Assembly: GCA_963682175.1 (NCBI GenBank)
Contig: OY821771.1
Span: 39,638,201 to 39,702,200 of the forward strand
DNA length: 64,000 nucleotides
From: Triglochin maritima
Lineage: Eukaryota > Streptophyta > Magnoliopsida > Alismatales > Juncaginaceae
Direction of reading: 5' to 3'
Below the pieces are notes generated by a model. It did not search any database, was not told the DNA's origin, and saw only the letters and a program-made list of their open reading frames with translations. The translations under genes and the position numbers were made by a program. Positions 47,401 through 60,850 of this stretch are shown here, piece after piece. The number at the start of each line of letters is the position of its first letter. Within the stretch, counting starts at the first letter, position 1.

Positions 47401-49454
47401 TATCTCTAAGTATGAACCATTATTAGATCTCAAAATTTATACATGATACATTAATATGCATACATGTTGATATTATTCATATTATTTTGTTATGTACATC
47501 ATGTTATGAATGTTCCCCTATTTTACTTGCACAATATTGAATGAAATGTTTCCCATCTGCGATGAATAGTTTACCACCTCCAAAATTTAGTGGTCTCAAA
47601 TTAAATTGGAAATTTCAGTATGATTCATATTCCCGATAATATTAAAATACTTGAAGCCCCCGAAGGGCGATGTATTTTATTGTCCAGTCCAATATTTATA
47701 TATAGAGAGAGACATATTTTTCTTGGCATTAGGGGGAGAAAGTCAGAAGCTTAAAGAATGTCAAGAAAATATACTATATTGAACCTGAAGTTCATTAGAG
47801 AATATACGTACAAGTATCGTTGAACCTGAAGTTCCTAAAATCATTAACTTGCAATATCTAGCAAGTAAATGTCATACATCTTTATTGATCACAAAAGAGT
47901 GACTATGTCTTGTATTACTAGACATAAAGCGCATAATATAATATAAAGTGGAGATTTTCACATGATAAAATATATTTGAGCTCAACCAACGCCAGAAGCG
48001 TGGACTATAACATATATTATTTGTGGAAATGAAAATAAAACTTAGTCACTCATTACACATCCTGAAGAGGTTATTCCTGAAGAATATAAACCCGGTAAAA
48101 TAAAAGCAACTGCTAGCAAATATAACAATTCTGGGAATACATAACGGTCAGATCCTAATATTTTGGGAAGCAACGAGGATTTGATTATTATAAAAGCTGC
48201 AATCAACTATGCCGATACGAGAGAAGCAGTAAAGGTTATCGTCGACGACAAATTCGTCTTCTTAGAGCATGCTAATTCAATAGAAAATCTGGATCCAGAA
48301 TCTATAGTATTATAAGAATGCCAGAAGCATTTGTATTTGAAATGAACAAAAGAAGGCGAATAATATAAAACTAGACTTGCTTATTGACATGTAGTCCTGA
48401 TTTCTGAAGAATGTGAATAGAAATCACATTACAACATGGTGGTACATTATAAAGCAAGTAGTGACACAAGGGTTTTTCGCAGGACCCAATATCTATTACG
48501 ATGTTACTCATTCTCTCGAAATGTATAATATTACATTATGTTACTTGATCAATATGACATAAATATAGATAACCATATGAGATATGTTTGACTGCAAATT
48601 TGTATAAGTCATTTGGTATTGATATAAATAAGAGTCCTTGAAGGACTAAAATTGCCCAAGGAAAATTATAATGAAGAGATGCATTATAATCATCATATGA
48701 ACAAACAAAGAGAATATGCATATCACCTCGAATAATGATATTACAAGGAACTCCTGAAGAGATTAACCACGTACCCGTGAAATATTCGAATGATAAATTT
48801 TGAAATAAATGACTAGAGAACAATCAACTATTTTCCGATATGCAGTTCGGACATTCTCCATAAGAAAATCGTTACAATAATTCAATTATATAAAGATATA
48901 TTATACAAAGAGAGTTCACATGAAATTATCAATATTTACTTACTATATTCATGAGATAAATATTTTGTTCAGTGATGATTCATATATGTCTAATCCACAA
49001 CAATAAAAAAATCACAAATTATTTTGTGTTATTGTGGATACGTTGCAATGTTTATACAAGTTGGTGAACTACGTATCAGGGGGAGTAGATTTCTAATTAT
49101 CATCCCTAAAGAACAATTATCCCTGAATGATAATACCCAGAAAGCCTATAGCTGTACTCTTTTTTCCTTTTCCAAGTTTTTGTCCCACAAGGTTTTACTT
49201 GGCGAGGTTTTCAACGAGACAGCTTGCACAATTGTGTTAACATATGTCATGCACTCTTTTTCCCTTAACTATTTTCCCACTGAGTTTTTATAGCAACATA
49301 GTGTATAAATATATGTTGAAATGAGGGGGAGAATTATACACTCTGCACTTTTTTTTCCTTTACCAAGTTTTTGTCTCACAAGATTTTACTTGGCAAGGTT
49401 TTTAACGAGGCAGATCGAAAGGCGTATACCAAAAGATGATCATCCAAGGGGGAG
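44477..49454 (+). pseudogene. Decayed copia gag-pol remains
   Basis: No frame of more than 105 codons survives. Recognisable fragments are a pre-integrase segment near 47145-47175 (reads like IWYDRLGQ) and an RT segment near 48437-48520 (HYKAS.DTRVF.RTQYLLR.YS, like a decayed VAQGFxQRPGIDY block). Confidence 0.7.
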
Positions 49455-49720
49455 TGTTATGAAAAATGTGTATAGTGGATGATTCATCTTCCAATATGTT
49501 TAATCTTCCAACCAATCTATTATAACACATCTATTAAAATGTGTTGTAATGTGCATTATATTTACATCAGTATTTAATGTAGACTATGTAACTTACACAC
49601 ATCTATGTGTATACATATGAGGTTGTAGTATGTATTGAGAATATACAAAAAGAAATGAAATACAACTCCTTCATTCTCCCTCAACTTCTTGTCATTTTGT
49701 TTGATCGTTATTTTACAACA
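49455..49720 (+). repeat. 3' LTR of the second copia element
   Basis: Follows the polypurine tract; ends 248 bp upstream of the NRPB3 start codon, so the LTR end lies within the proximal NRPB3 promoter. Confidence 0.95.
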
Positions 49721-49968
49721 AAAGGATGCTATTTGTCGTCAAATACGGACAACTTCAAACACAACTAATAATCATATACGGACTAGTTTGTGTTTGGATC
49801 TAATCTCCACACACAAACTATAGCTTTTAGGTGCCCTAGTAATTCATCATGCAACCAACCACATCAATCGGCTCCTACTTGGATCCGATTACAACACCAA
49901 CCGGCTAAAACCCCAACCCCGACCATCTACCCCCATTCCAGTCCCCCCTCTCCCCTCCGGCGACGACC

Positions 49969-52900
49969 ATGGAAGCCCCGTCGTACCCACGCTTCCCCCA
50001 CGTCCGCATCCGCGAGATGAAGCCCGACTACCTCAAGTTCGAGCTGCGCGACACCGACTCGAGCGTTGCCAACGCCCTCCGCCGCGTCATGCTCGCCGAG
50101 GTCCCCACCGTCGCCATCGACCTGGTCGAGATCGAGGTCAACTCTTCCGTTCTCAACGATGAGTTCATCGCCCACCGCCTGGGCCTCATACCCCTTGCCA
50201 GCGACAAGGCCATGACCATGCGCTTCTCCCGCGACTGTGACGCCTGCGACGGCGACGGGAATTGTCCTTACTGCTCCGTTGAGTTTCACCTCAGTGTCAG
50301 GTGTGACTCCGACGAGACGCTGGATGTTACCAGTGGGGATCTGAGGAGTGTCGATTTGAAGGTCGTGCCGGTGGATCAGGTCTCGTCGTTGAGGAATCTC
50401 AATAATCCGGATTCTTTCGATCCTGCTGCCGACCAGAAGTGAGTTTCTTTTTGGATTTTTGGTCCAAAGTTTGGTACTTTTTGAGTTTTGGCTGTGTTTG
50501 CTTAGAATGTCTTGTTGTTGTTATTGTTCCCTGGGTTTTTTCTAGCCTAACCCAACTAGTTTGGATAAATGTTTTGTTGTTAATTTTAGGGATTGGAATG
50601 GAATGATGGATTGTGCACTGTTTCTGTAGAGCAAGGTGATAAGCATTGTGTAGTTTGGAGGTTTATAGTTGGGGTTTAGATGTTTTTGAAGTTTCTAGGG
50701 TTTTGCATGGATGGAAATCTACAAATGGTGCTTCACTGTTGTTTTGGATTGAGATATATTGCTCTCTTTTTGTGTGAAAGAAGGTTATCTAAGCACTAGA
50801 TGGTTCGCAGGTTTAAGTGAGTTTAGGATTTTAGTGGTGACTAATAGGGCAAAGGCAATATTGTTTGGGGTTTAGGGTTTTTCTTCTTTCTTTTGACAAA
50901 TCATAGAGAATGGTGAGTGACTTAGTACTGGTGTTATGAATTGAGAAACACTAGCTCCCTGCCGACCAGGAGTATGTTGCTTTCAGTGTTTTTTTATAAT
51001 TTTTTATAATGAAGATATTGCTTTCTTTCTACATGATGTATTTGTGTTGTCCATTTCCACTGTGTCAAAGATTAAGTTGTTTTTTGACATGTGGAGCATC
51101 ATGGACTATATCAAAGGGCTATTTAAACGATCTGCATTTCTTTTATTGTGAAATCGCAGATGGTCAGTTGCATTTGCATCATTTGGGTCAATTGGAAACA
51201 ACCTCACTGTTTTACAGTGGTAGGGTTGCGTACATCCGACCCCCCCGTACCTCGCTTAGGTGGGAGCCTCTTCTGAGGCATTGGGGTTATGTTGATGTTG
51301 ATGTAATGAAGATATTGCTTTCAGTGTTTTCTAAGAAGGATTTTCTTCTTTTTTAAGGCAAGTTTTGGGTTTTCTTTTCGATGATTATGAAAGCCAATAA
51401 ATGATGCCTGGCTTGATAGTGCTGCTATTAGTTATTACTATAAGGGATTGTGATTCTTTGTTCACTGCTTTTATTGGACAAGCTGATCAAACACTTGGTG
51501 GTTTGAAGGTTTATGTCGAGGGTTTAGGGGCTTAGACGTGCTTTCAAGTGTCCAGGGTTTTCTAGGACAGTAATGATGAATGACATTTTATTGATGTTAG
51601 GAAATGAGATACATTGCTCTTATTTGTGAAAGAGGTGATCAAGCACTAGATGGTCTGTTGGTTTGTGCTTATTCAGTTTGAGCTCCAAGTTGGGAATTTA
51701 GTTGTGTTATGTGACTGACTGGCATAAACATCTTGGTAGGGTTTTGGGTTTTATGTATTCCTTTTAGTCTAGGGCTTCCCTCGAGAGAGAATGATGAATG
51801 ATGAATTGAGTGACATTTCCTACTACTTTTTTGCAAAGAGAGCACTTCAAGCACGAGACGGGTCAGTGGTTTTCATGGAGGGTTTCAGATGATTGTTGTT
51901 GTTTTCCAAAATATGTCTGAGCACTGACTTTGTATTTTTTTTCTATCTATTAATGATAAAAAAATTGCTTCTGATTTTGAAGGTTTCCTAATGGTCTTTG
52001 GACGAGATGTAGGTGCTAGCTTCACAAATCGCAATGTTGTATAGTTGCATTATGAACATAGGAGGCCTTTCCTTGGAACAGTTTCTTCTCTTCATCCTCA
52101 ATGGCAGTAAAAGTTACTGTATATAATATTGTGTCCTAACCAGAGAACTTAAGTAATAAATTCTGAGATAAAAACACTTTTTACGTGTCGTAGAATTTAT
52201 ACGAAGCATGAAAGTTGCATAGCGAAGGTAAATGACCCCAAGAATCATTTGCTCTTTGTTGCACTAAATTTTCCTCGATCCAGAAAAAGGTTTTAAGATA
52301 TGGACTTAAATTGAGCATTGTCTTTGATTTTCTGCCTAGGATAAAACAAATTTGCTCTTAGGCTTGTAAATCGTATGTTTTGGAGCGTAAATTAACTCAT
52401 TAAAGATAAGACATAGTATTTTAAATTTGTTGTTTTTATGTAATCTAAATTAGTGAAATAGATTAATTAAAGAAAGTTATAGCAGATTTTTTTAAAGGTT
52501 TTATATACCATTGAAAAATTATATTGTGTTGTTTTCTATGTTAAGGCGGGCGATCGCCTAGGCGACCGCCACATTGGATGGTCCCATATGCAACCACCCG
52601 CACAACGCACACATGTGTGCAGTGTGTGCGATCGCTTGTGCGACCAGGCGATCACCTATTCGCACAGGCGATGGCCCAACGCCGAGATTGTGGTGAACTG
52701 GTGCCCTTCTTCTTCACTCCTTTCGCCGGAGCAACGACGCCGAAGGTGGTAGTGCCGCCGCTGGCGATGCCGGAGCAACGATGCCGGAGGTGGTGGTGCC
52801 GCCGCTGGTGATGCCGGAGCAACGCCGGAGGTGGAGGTGGTGCTAGGGGGAGAGAGGGTAGCCACCGCCATTTATTTTGGGGTTAGGGTTTGAGGAGACA

Positions 52901-55900
52901 GGGTTATGTATAGTGGCTGTGTTTGGTGAGATGAAATCTTGGCTGTCCGTTTGTTTTTAAAAACGCCCCTCCCTCTCTTCCAATCCATAAATACCTAGTG
53001 ATTCAGTGATTTAAGTGTTTCTTAAGCCCAAACATGTAAGGGTTTTTTCTATATATATATATATATATATTTTTTTTTACTGTATTTTTTCTATTTTTCC
53101 TTTTTTAATTAAAACAAAAATAATAATTAAAAATATAAAAAAATGTCGCCCACAACTAGGCGAACGCCCAATCACCTAGGCGAGCCCAGGCGCCGAGGCG
53201 ATACATGAGCATGGGTTGTTTTTTAGTGTGGATTTGATTGTTAGATTTCCCATGAGTGCTGCATTAGTTAACTGTTTATGAGGGTACTTTGTCAAGAGTC
53301 TTAGTAACAGACATTGTATTAAAATATCGTACTCACCATTAATCCATTATAAACGCATGACGCACCATCAGGTGTCAACTGATCATCAATGGTTTCAATG
53401 ACCTTAAGTTACGGTAATATGTTATCCAAAATGATTATGAAAGTCTAACCTCAAATCCCTTCATGAATTTGGTATTTCAAATTTTTGTAATGTTTTTATT
53501 CCTGCTGCTCGTTCATTACAGCAGATGTATTGCCCAGTTTTTTTCTGTCAACAAATAGCATGTGTATAAACAATCATTAAAACCTTGTACTATTTTGCCA
53601 CTTTTTCTTTGATGTGCATAGTAATTGGACTCTTGAATCTTGGCTAAAATAGATAAAATAGAAGTTTTTGATCATGGTTCAAATGCCTTGAGGGCCGAAA
53701 GTCTTACTCCTAGCTTTATGAAAGAACATATTTCTGACTCATTTTTATCGGACGATATGGCAAGATAATTTATTGTTCTTCAACCTCCCTGGAAATATAC
53801 TTCATGGGGGGGGGGGGGGGGGGGGGGTTCCTGGCAGAATTCTAAATACATGACTGCTTGATTCGTGACAATTGATCTTTGTCATGCCGACAGTTTCCGT
53901 TTTTTATACCTTTTCACACTTCTGTTTACCGTTTGTATTTATCTATGTTGATATCATCAACAAACGTTTCTCTATTTTAATTGCACTGATGCCATTAGAT
54001 ATAACTGATTTTAATTGAATGTTACTTTTGTAACTTATTTTTATTGTCATATCAAGACTCGTGACTCGTCATTCATGAAGTACGCTTTGTTCTATTTTCT
54101 TCAGGGGGATAATAATAGTCAAACTACGCCGTGGACAAGAATTGAGGCTGAGAGCAATAGCCAGAAAAGGGATTGGTAAAGATCATGCAAAATGGTCTCC
54201 TGGTGCTACAGTTACTTTCATGTATGAGCCAGAAATACATATCAATGAGGAACTGATGGAAACTCTGACACTCGAAGAGAAGATGAACTGGATTGAAAGT
54301 AGTCCAACAAAAGTTTTTGATATTGATCCAAATACCCAACAGGTCAGCAATTCATGTTGTTGAATTGCCATACTTTTTTTAGTACTTTCACTTCTATGAG
54401 TTTGATGTCATGCAATTGAGTCACTGTTGTAAAGTAAAATATATCATACTTTGGCTGAAGTTGGACTTTGTGGTGTTATATTGAGTTCCTTCGTAAAATA
54501 TTTAAAAGAAGAATAGATAAAGAACGAAAAGAAAATTACACACGAGTGAAAAAATAGGGTTGCATGTAACATGATTAGGAATTCTCAGAGAGATCTCAGT
54601 ATGCAGATATATTAGTTTGGACTTTGGACATAACTGTGTTACTGTTGTCAGTGATATGTTATCTCAACAGAAGAAGAAAAAGACTTGTTTGGATGCAACA
54701 TGCCTTAGCCCATCAATAGTTGTTTATGCTGTCCTGGTGACCTGCTGACCAATTTCTGAGAGGTACAGGATGTAATGCAACTGTAATATATGAAATGCTG
54801 ATCTGAAAATTTAAAATACCCAGAGTGAAAATTCAAAATTTTGATGTCAAATGTTTTTAGAATTTAAATCATGATTAGACTAACAATTGAGATAGCTCAC
54901 CCTTCTCGTGGTAGTTAATATTATAAAATCTATCTTTGTTGACTAGTGATCTTTGAGAGCAATTGTTACCGATAAAAAAATGGATCTTTGAGAGCAATTG
55001 TGGGACATTTCTCGATGACTGGTTGTTGCTGTCGTAATTTTGATATTTTGGACATATAGAATTTAACTGTCAATTGTCTTGTACCTTCTGAACCATTAAA
55101 AAACACTCAGATAACCAAGAAACATGATCATGGTACGAATTATAATCATGTCTATTTATACATGCACAGGCATAACAGACTCAGTAATGTGTACGCACCT
55201 ATTGTATTACTTATAAATGAATATATGCATAAGTCATAAGTGTCTGCAGTCATACATTTGAAATGAAAAATTGAAATTGACCTTAAGAATAAGGCTTGAA
55301 AATTGAAAGTGGGTATAAGCCCAAATGTTCCAATTTAAACCTAAAATTTATCATTTACTGAAAGTGAACCTCATTTAGTTTATGACCACTGATGTATTGT
55401 TGCATCTTCCCAATTCCTATCTATCCATTAATGTGACGTTTGTCGTAATGGGTCGTGGATCAAAATGAAAGGATGTTCTGGTAAACAATGAACAATAAAC
55501 TGATGGTTAGACGGATCACGAGAGGCTAACTTAGTGGTGCCAAACCTAGAAAAACTGGTGCCTGGGTTCCTTAATCTCAAGATGGACTACTTTCAACCTT
55601 ATATGCTACTGACGTCAGGATTGGATCCGTGCTTGTCTATAATGAGTTAATAGTCAGAGATGTGTTAAAAGTTAGTCCACTTACTATAACCATCCTGTAA
55701 ACTTTCAAGATACACCACATTCACCCTTTTGTGCTGTTGTTTTCAGGATTGGGGTTGTGCTCAAGAAGCTCAACTATTATGAGTTTATAGACATTTCAAA
55801 ACTTTATCCCCTTGTCAATCTAAATATACTCAGTGTGGTATGTAGGGTAGGATTAAAAATAACAGCCAACATGCTGTTAAATAATTGTATCCTGTTATCC

Positions 55901-56888
55901 CAAATATAATTTGTTTCCTCTGCTGAAAAGATTTTTCGGGAATGCATATCTGTAATGTGTCTTACTCGCTTTATGGATTCCATCGTAGCACACATCCTTC
56001 CATAACAACGTGATCTCATAATCCGTTTTTGGCTATTAATGATCGATTTCAGAAGAAAGAAACCGGTTGAATCATTATTCAGCTGAACCAGTGAAATTAA
56101 TACTGTGGTCACGATTCGAAAAAAATTGACACAAACATATAGGGCTGTAGGTTCTCTTTAAATTGTTTCTGATCTAGTAGACATGAAAGATAATGCGTCT
56201 AAACTTAATTTAATTAGACTGGGGAAGACGCTAGCAAGAGGAAGTTGATAGGTCAATATAAGCACTGTAGCAGCTAATGTCAACCTTCATAAAGTGAGGT
56301 TAATGTTCGTTTTTTGTCGAATTAAAGTTCTTTTGTTCCTTTTTTTGTGAAATGTGCAAATGAGAAAGCTTCCCATTTAAGTTACTTTACACTGTCATCT
56401 TTTCCTGCATGTCATCGTCTTGTGTCTACCGGACATATTCTTGTTACTCTTGAATGAAATACTGATGGAAGCTCTTATCATTCTCTTGCCATATGAGTGG
56501 TTATAGTGATGCCACTCATAAATATTAATGTTCTACAGACTAATAACTCTGAGACGTGAATATTGTCTTAATTGATGAATTTCATAGTTGAAACTACAAA
56601 TTACTTGCATCACTTATTTTGTAGGTCGTGGTAGTTGATCCTGAGGCATACGCTTATGATGACGAAGTGATAAAGAAGGCTGAAGCTATGGGAAAGCCGG
56701 GCCTGGTAGAGATTTATGCTAGAGAGGACAGTTTCATCTTCACTGTTGAATCAACGGGTGCAATCACTGCTTACCAGCTGGTCATCAATGCATTGGAAAT
56801 CCTGAAAACGAAGCTTGATGCTGTTCGCCTTTCAGATGATACTCAAGAGAATGATGATCAATTTGGTGAACTGAAACAACACATGTGA
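49969..56888 (+). CDS. NRPB3: DNA-directed RNA polymerase II (and IV/V) subunit 3
   Basis: Nuclear subunit that pairs with subunit 11 in the alpha-like assembly platform of RNA polymerase II; in Arabidopsis the same gene also serves Pol IV and V. Exons 49969-50438, 54105-54342 and 56625-56888 join in phase (codon AA|G across intron 1) to 323 aa, against about 319 in Arabidopsis. The alpha-motif is [20 protein letters not shown] (31-50), followed by [15 protein letters not shown] (62-76). The zinc site has Cys 90, 93, 99 and 102. Later conserved blocks are [40 protein letters not shown] and FTVESTGA, with the C-terminal [15 protein letters not shown]. The gene looks intact. The first exon is much more GC-rich than its surroundings. 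The start codon fits because the protein then begins like its homologues. Confidence 0.97.
50531..50584 (+). repeat. RTE LINE 3' tail fragment
   Basis: CTAGCCTAACCCAACTAGTT followed by GGATAAATGTTTTGTTGTT matches the 3' terminus of the RTE element at about 17417-17464. Either a severely truncated RTE copy or a SINE that borrowed this tail. Confidence 0.75.
51026..51303 (+). mobile_element. SINE insertion with target-site duplication
   Basis: The 3' half has the plant SINE hallmarks ATTGGAAACAACCTC, TAGGGTTGCGTACATCCGAC and GGGAGCCTC, ending in TGTTGATGTTGATG (51184-51303). The 278-bp insert is flanked by the 19-bp direct repeat TAATGAAGATATTGCTTTC (51007-51025 and 51304-51322). The 5' tRNA-like head is not obvious, so that part is diverged. 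Confidence 0.85.
52540..53215. mobile_element. GC-ended non-autonomous transposon (hAT-like) in NRPB3 intron 1
   Basis: The left end (near 52546, GGCGATCGCCTAGGCGACCG) and the inverted right end (near 53200, GGGCTCGCCTAGGTGATTGG) are related GGCG/CGCC-rich repeats. The middle contains a GC-rich tandem repeat (about 45 bp, 52735-52840, GCCGCCGCTGG and GATGCCGGAGCAACG). No 8-bp target duplication was confirmed, so the superfamily is a guess. Confidence 0.5.
53806..53827. repeat. Poly-G tract, 22 bp
   Basis: Uninterrupted G run on the coding strand in NRPB3 intron 1, 278 bp upstream of the exon 2 acceptor. Confidence 0.9.
54343..56624 (+). other. NRPB3 intron 2
   Basis: 2282-bp GT-AG intron, AT-rich. 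No transposon ends or reading frames were recognised. Confidence 0.9.
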
Positions 56889-59800
56889 AGTGCTACTTGG
56901 GTCAGTAACTGGGATGATTTTACTTGACTTAGTTTCTGCATTCTGGATGATTAACTAGTGAATATGTTTATGTAGACAATGTCATAGTTCTGCGGACAGA
57001 CTTGTGCTTAACTTAACTTAATGCTTCAGAAATCAGTCTTACTCTTTTGTGCTCTGTTGCTTTATATTTTACATTCTTGTGGACATGTTAACTTTGTACA
57101 CCTTGCCAGTTAACCTTTGCTATTAGCTATTACAAGGAAACAAGTTTGTTATTACTTCCTTGCCAGTTAGCCTTTGTTATCGCAATCAATTGGTGATTTC
57201 TCCCAAAGAAGTTGAATATGATTACTTATTTTAATTTTTAGCCTGGTGACCAACCAGGTAAATATGATTCTAAAACATATTAAGGTCACACCTTTTTACC
57301 TGACAGACTTCATGGGAAAACTCTATCTAATAAGGCTTTAAAAATGCTTGGATGAGCCTCTTCTCTATGGGAGTTAGAATAGGTTATCCATGGAAAGCAA
57401 AAAATTTAGTTTTACTGCATAAACTTCGTCTGGTAATCATTAATCAGTCCCCTAGGCGTGGTGCTTTGTTGTACACTTGCAAAATATGTTTAAAGAAATA
57501 TATGTGTGGAACTATATTGCCTGGGATGTCCAAAAGGATCTCTCTTGCTATTGAATTCCCGATGTCAGGAATACCTCTAAATTTTGGTATGAGAAGCCTG
57601 CCTCTTATTTTATGTATTGCTGGTTAGTTGTAGTCAGCCTTTGCTATTGAATGGAGAGAGCAGAATGTAAGACTGATCATTATGAGCTTTTAATTTTGAT
57701 CACATTGTTTAAGGTTTCTACACATTATGATTCTCGTTGGAATGAAATTATACTAGGTTTTTTGTTTAATGCCTTCAGTAAGAGAACCAGTTCTGAAATG
57801 GGTGCACATTGTTCATCATTGGATGGACTCATGGACCACTTGCTGTCCGAATTGTAGGATGTAGAGAATTGGGTGCACCAACTCTTCAGTTCATTACTGA
57901 AACAGTGTTGACAGTATCATGATAAGCCTTTAAGACAGCATTGATGAATCATCTCTATTTCCTGCGGAATCATACCAGCCTTGTGATGCTTGAATTGCTT
58001 TTTGTTCTCTTCTTGTGCTCATAGATCTTCAACAGGTTCCTCTATCAGGAGATTTTACACCTTCAGCCCCTGCCCGAAACTGTTCCAGAACTGACTGTAG
58101 AAATTAATGTCTTGTGGCTATCATTAACGCCTTTCATTATTGATGCTTGATATTAATGCTTTTCTCTCAGTTTCATTAAGTATTTGGGGTCCATTATTTA
58201 TAATCGTTTCCTTACTGATCATATCTCTACTGCAGACAGAATTGCAACTATGGCATGTGTTTATTTATAGTCGAAAATGAGTTTATTTTTTATACTTCTT
58301 TCATCCAAGGCAGGGAACATGTTCTGATTGTACATGGGACTCATATCTTGTGTTATTTACTTATTTTGCATTAGAACCTGACTTGTGTTTGACATATTGT
58401 TCTGTGATTTTTTTTATTGAAATATAGAAAGTGCCACACTGCTAGTACACAGTTCTTTATTGCCTAAGCTTGTTTGTCATGATAATTAGGACACCTGTCT
58501 CTTATGTTTTTTATTTCATTCATTGTTCTTTCCCAACCAGCAATTTAATGTTGAGAAAATAGAGAAGTGCTAGTTTATGTTGGGCATCTCTCTGGGCAAG
58601 GGGGTTTGATATGACCTTGTGTCCTTATATGTGAACCGATATGGTGGCATTGTTGGTCAAATGTTTTATTTTCGTATACGAAGGTTTTCAGGTTCTTAGC
58701 TTCTTGCATCCCTTTGTAGTGCAAGCAAGCATAGGGCGTGATTGAAGCAAAAACACAGGTCTTATCCCAGCCTTGTATTTATGTTTCTGCCAATCAAGAG
58801 CAATATGCAGTTGAAGAATAGGAAGCCTTGTGTGGCTCTGAGGTCGTGTTTTTCACATGAGAATCTCTTAATGTCTTCTTCATAGATATTTCTCTACAAT
58901 TTCCAAATTTCCAGTCTCAAATTTTTTTTTTGCTGAAACTGTACCACGTGACCCGTGATTTCTTAAGAGTTTCTAAGTAAAGGTTATGAGAAGCACGAAC
59001 ATGTAGGGGAGCTAAGATGGGGCGGACGCTCATGTTTAGCAAGCACTAGAGCAATAGGCCATCCAAAGGTATTGTGGCTACTAGTGTTGTGGTGATGCAA
59101 CTTAGGCACACCTTTGGTAGGGGTGTAAGTTGTTGGAATAGTGTTCTTTTGCAGAGGTGTTGCAGTGTAGACACATCCCAAACTTACAAGGAAAAGGAAA
59201 GGTGAGAACCAAGGCAAACTAAAACAGTACCAATGCCCTCCATTTCCTTGTATCTTTGTTTGGCGTCTTCTCCTCTTTACAGCTGTGCAAGGTTACAAAA
59301 TGAGTGGAAATATTTCACATCATAGGCATTGGTCTTCCTGCTTCCAATTTTATGATGGGAGATTGCATGACCTCAATTGGAGCATGGAGTGAGAGAACGA
59401 AGACCAAGTCAAAAGACAAAGTGCTTAGCATCATATTATTCTACAATTATTGTGTGGGACTTTTGTTAGGAAAGGAGGGTCTTTAATGAAGAGTACAAGC
59501 CAAGGTTGAAAAGCACAAGGGGGCAAAGAGAAAGGCAAAGACAACAGGAGGGTTTATGCTTCCATTTCAAAAGCATGATTCCAAAGTCCAAACTGTAGGA
59601 CTTTATAAGTGGTGTTTGCTACAAGTTTTATGGTTTATTGATTTAAGCAATTCATACTTCATAGTTACAGGGTGGGGTAAATTTTCAACTAGGGACTGGT
59701 ATTTTAGACAATTGGATCATGAGAGGTTTGAAAGGTAACAAGAACTTCAATTGAGACCATGATGGTTTGAATATTTGACTTCTGATGTCCCAAATCATGC

Positions 59801-60468
59801 ATAGCCACTTGTTATGATTACATGTGTTGGATTACAATGCTGTGTTGGAACAAAACCCAGACATTGCTTTTCACCAGAGAGGTGATGTGGTGGTGTCCTT
59901 TCGAAGTGTGATGGCTTGAGGGGACCATGGGCCAATCCCAGTATAAATTTCTTGTCTCCTTGTGCATGGCAAAGAAATTGAATGCTTCTCTTCTTTTGTT
60001 GCCAACTCACTCCTTTTCTTTTCTTTTCCTTTTCATTGGATTTGATGAATGATTATTATGGTTTGGTGGTGGTAATGCACCTCAATGGCTCCAAAAGGGA
60101 ACCAGACGTTATTACCTACTACTAATAACGAAGACGGACACGTACGGTCAAAATATGAATTCGGCACAACATTTGATTCATAATAATAATTTGCATCATC
60201 AGATCTGTATGATTCATCAACGCTTCTTCTATTAAGTTCATGATTTTCAGGTGTATTCTCGCCATGATGTGGTTTGTATATCTAACAGGTCTCGAAATTT
60301 GAAATTGAGACATAGAGAGATGACAGAGGTCACATAAAATACAATCGACGCATATGGCATATGCTTAATTTTCCTCAAGTATGAATCATACGGACATGGT
60401 ACTGGTGGTTCAGATTTACTAATGGCCGATGTCTAACACATATCCAATCATGACTTAGTTTTAATACT
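56889..60468. other. NRPB3 3' UTR and intergenic spacer
   Basis: The first part should hold the NRPB3 3' UTR; two related segments, CCTTGCCAGTTAACC and CCTTGCCAGTTAGCC, lie near 57102 and 57160. No conserved gene was recognised up to the Harbinger element. A possible small secreted frame near 59217 is discussed among rejected items. Confidence 0.45.
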
Positions 60469-60850
60469 GAGCACCCGTTAATTTACGTCCCCCCATTTGT
60501 CCGTTTTATTTTTTTTTGTTTTTTTTAAAGATAAAAATTATTTATATATAATTAGGATAATGTATTAATTAGGTAAATTGAATTTAATTAATTAGGTATT
60601 GAAAAATAATTGTAAAAATAATTTATGATTTTTTTTTTGACTTATTTAGATTAAAATAAAATTAAAAAAATCATAAACAAATTAAGAAATAGTAGTACAA
60701 TACTCATACACTTCGAAAATAAAATACAATACAAATACAGAATACAAAATACAACTGAAATAAGAAAATGAAAGACAATCATCCTACAGATACAGAATTT
60801 AAAATACCAAAATACTGATAAAGTACCACAGATATTGAAAACATAAGCAC

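Larger units (their letters stand above)
44211..49720 (+). mobile_element. Second Ty1/copia retrotransposon, old and strongly decayed
   Basis: Plus-strand element of 5510 bp bounded by two 266-bp LTRs (44211-44476, 49455-49720) that begin TGTTATGAAAA and end TTTTACAACA. The flanking 5-mers are AAATG and AAAGG (one mismatch). A GTTATCAGCACGA primer-site-like sequence follows the 5' LTR, and the polypurine tract AAGGGGGAG (49446-49454) precedes the 3' LTR. LTR divergence of several percent and the loss of all long frames show an older insertion than the copia element at 34239. Confidence 0.92.
50439..54104 (+). other. NRPB3 intron 1, expanded by insertions
   Basis: 3666-bp GT-AG intron holding an RTE tail, a SINE, a GC-rich hAT-like element and a 22-bp poly-G run (each listed separately). 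The rest is T-rich intron sequence with repeated short phrases such as GGTTTTGGGTTTT. Confidence 0.9.

Noticed and set aside
58984..59262. Possible small secreted peptide on the minus strand (hydrophobic start, then LQKNTIPTTY...)
   Set aside because: The frame has no ATG in phase with the hydrophobic segment; the nearby ATG at about 59242 is in another frame and stops after 19 residues. No family recognised.
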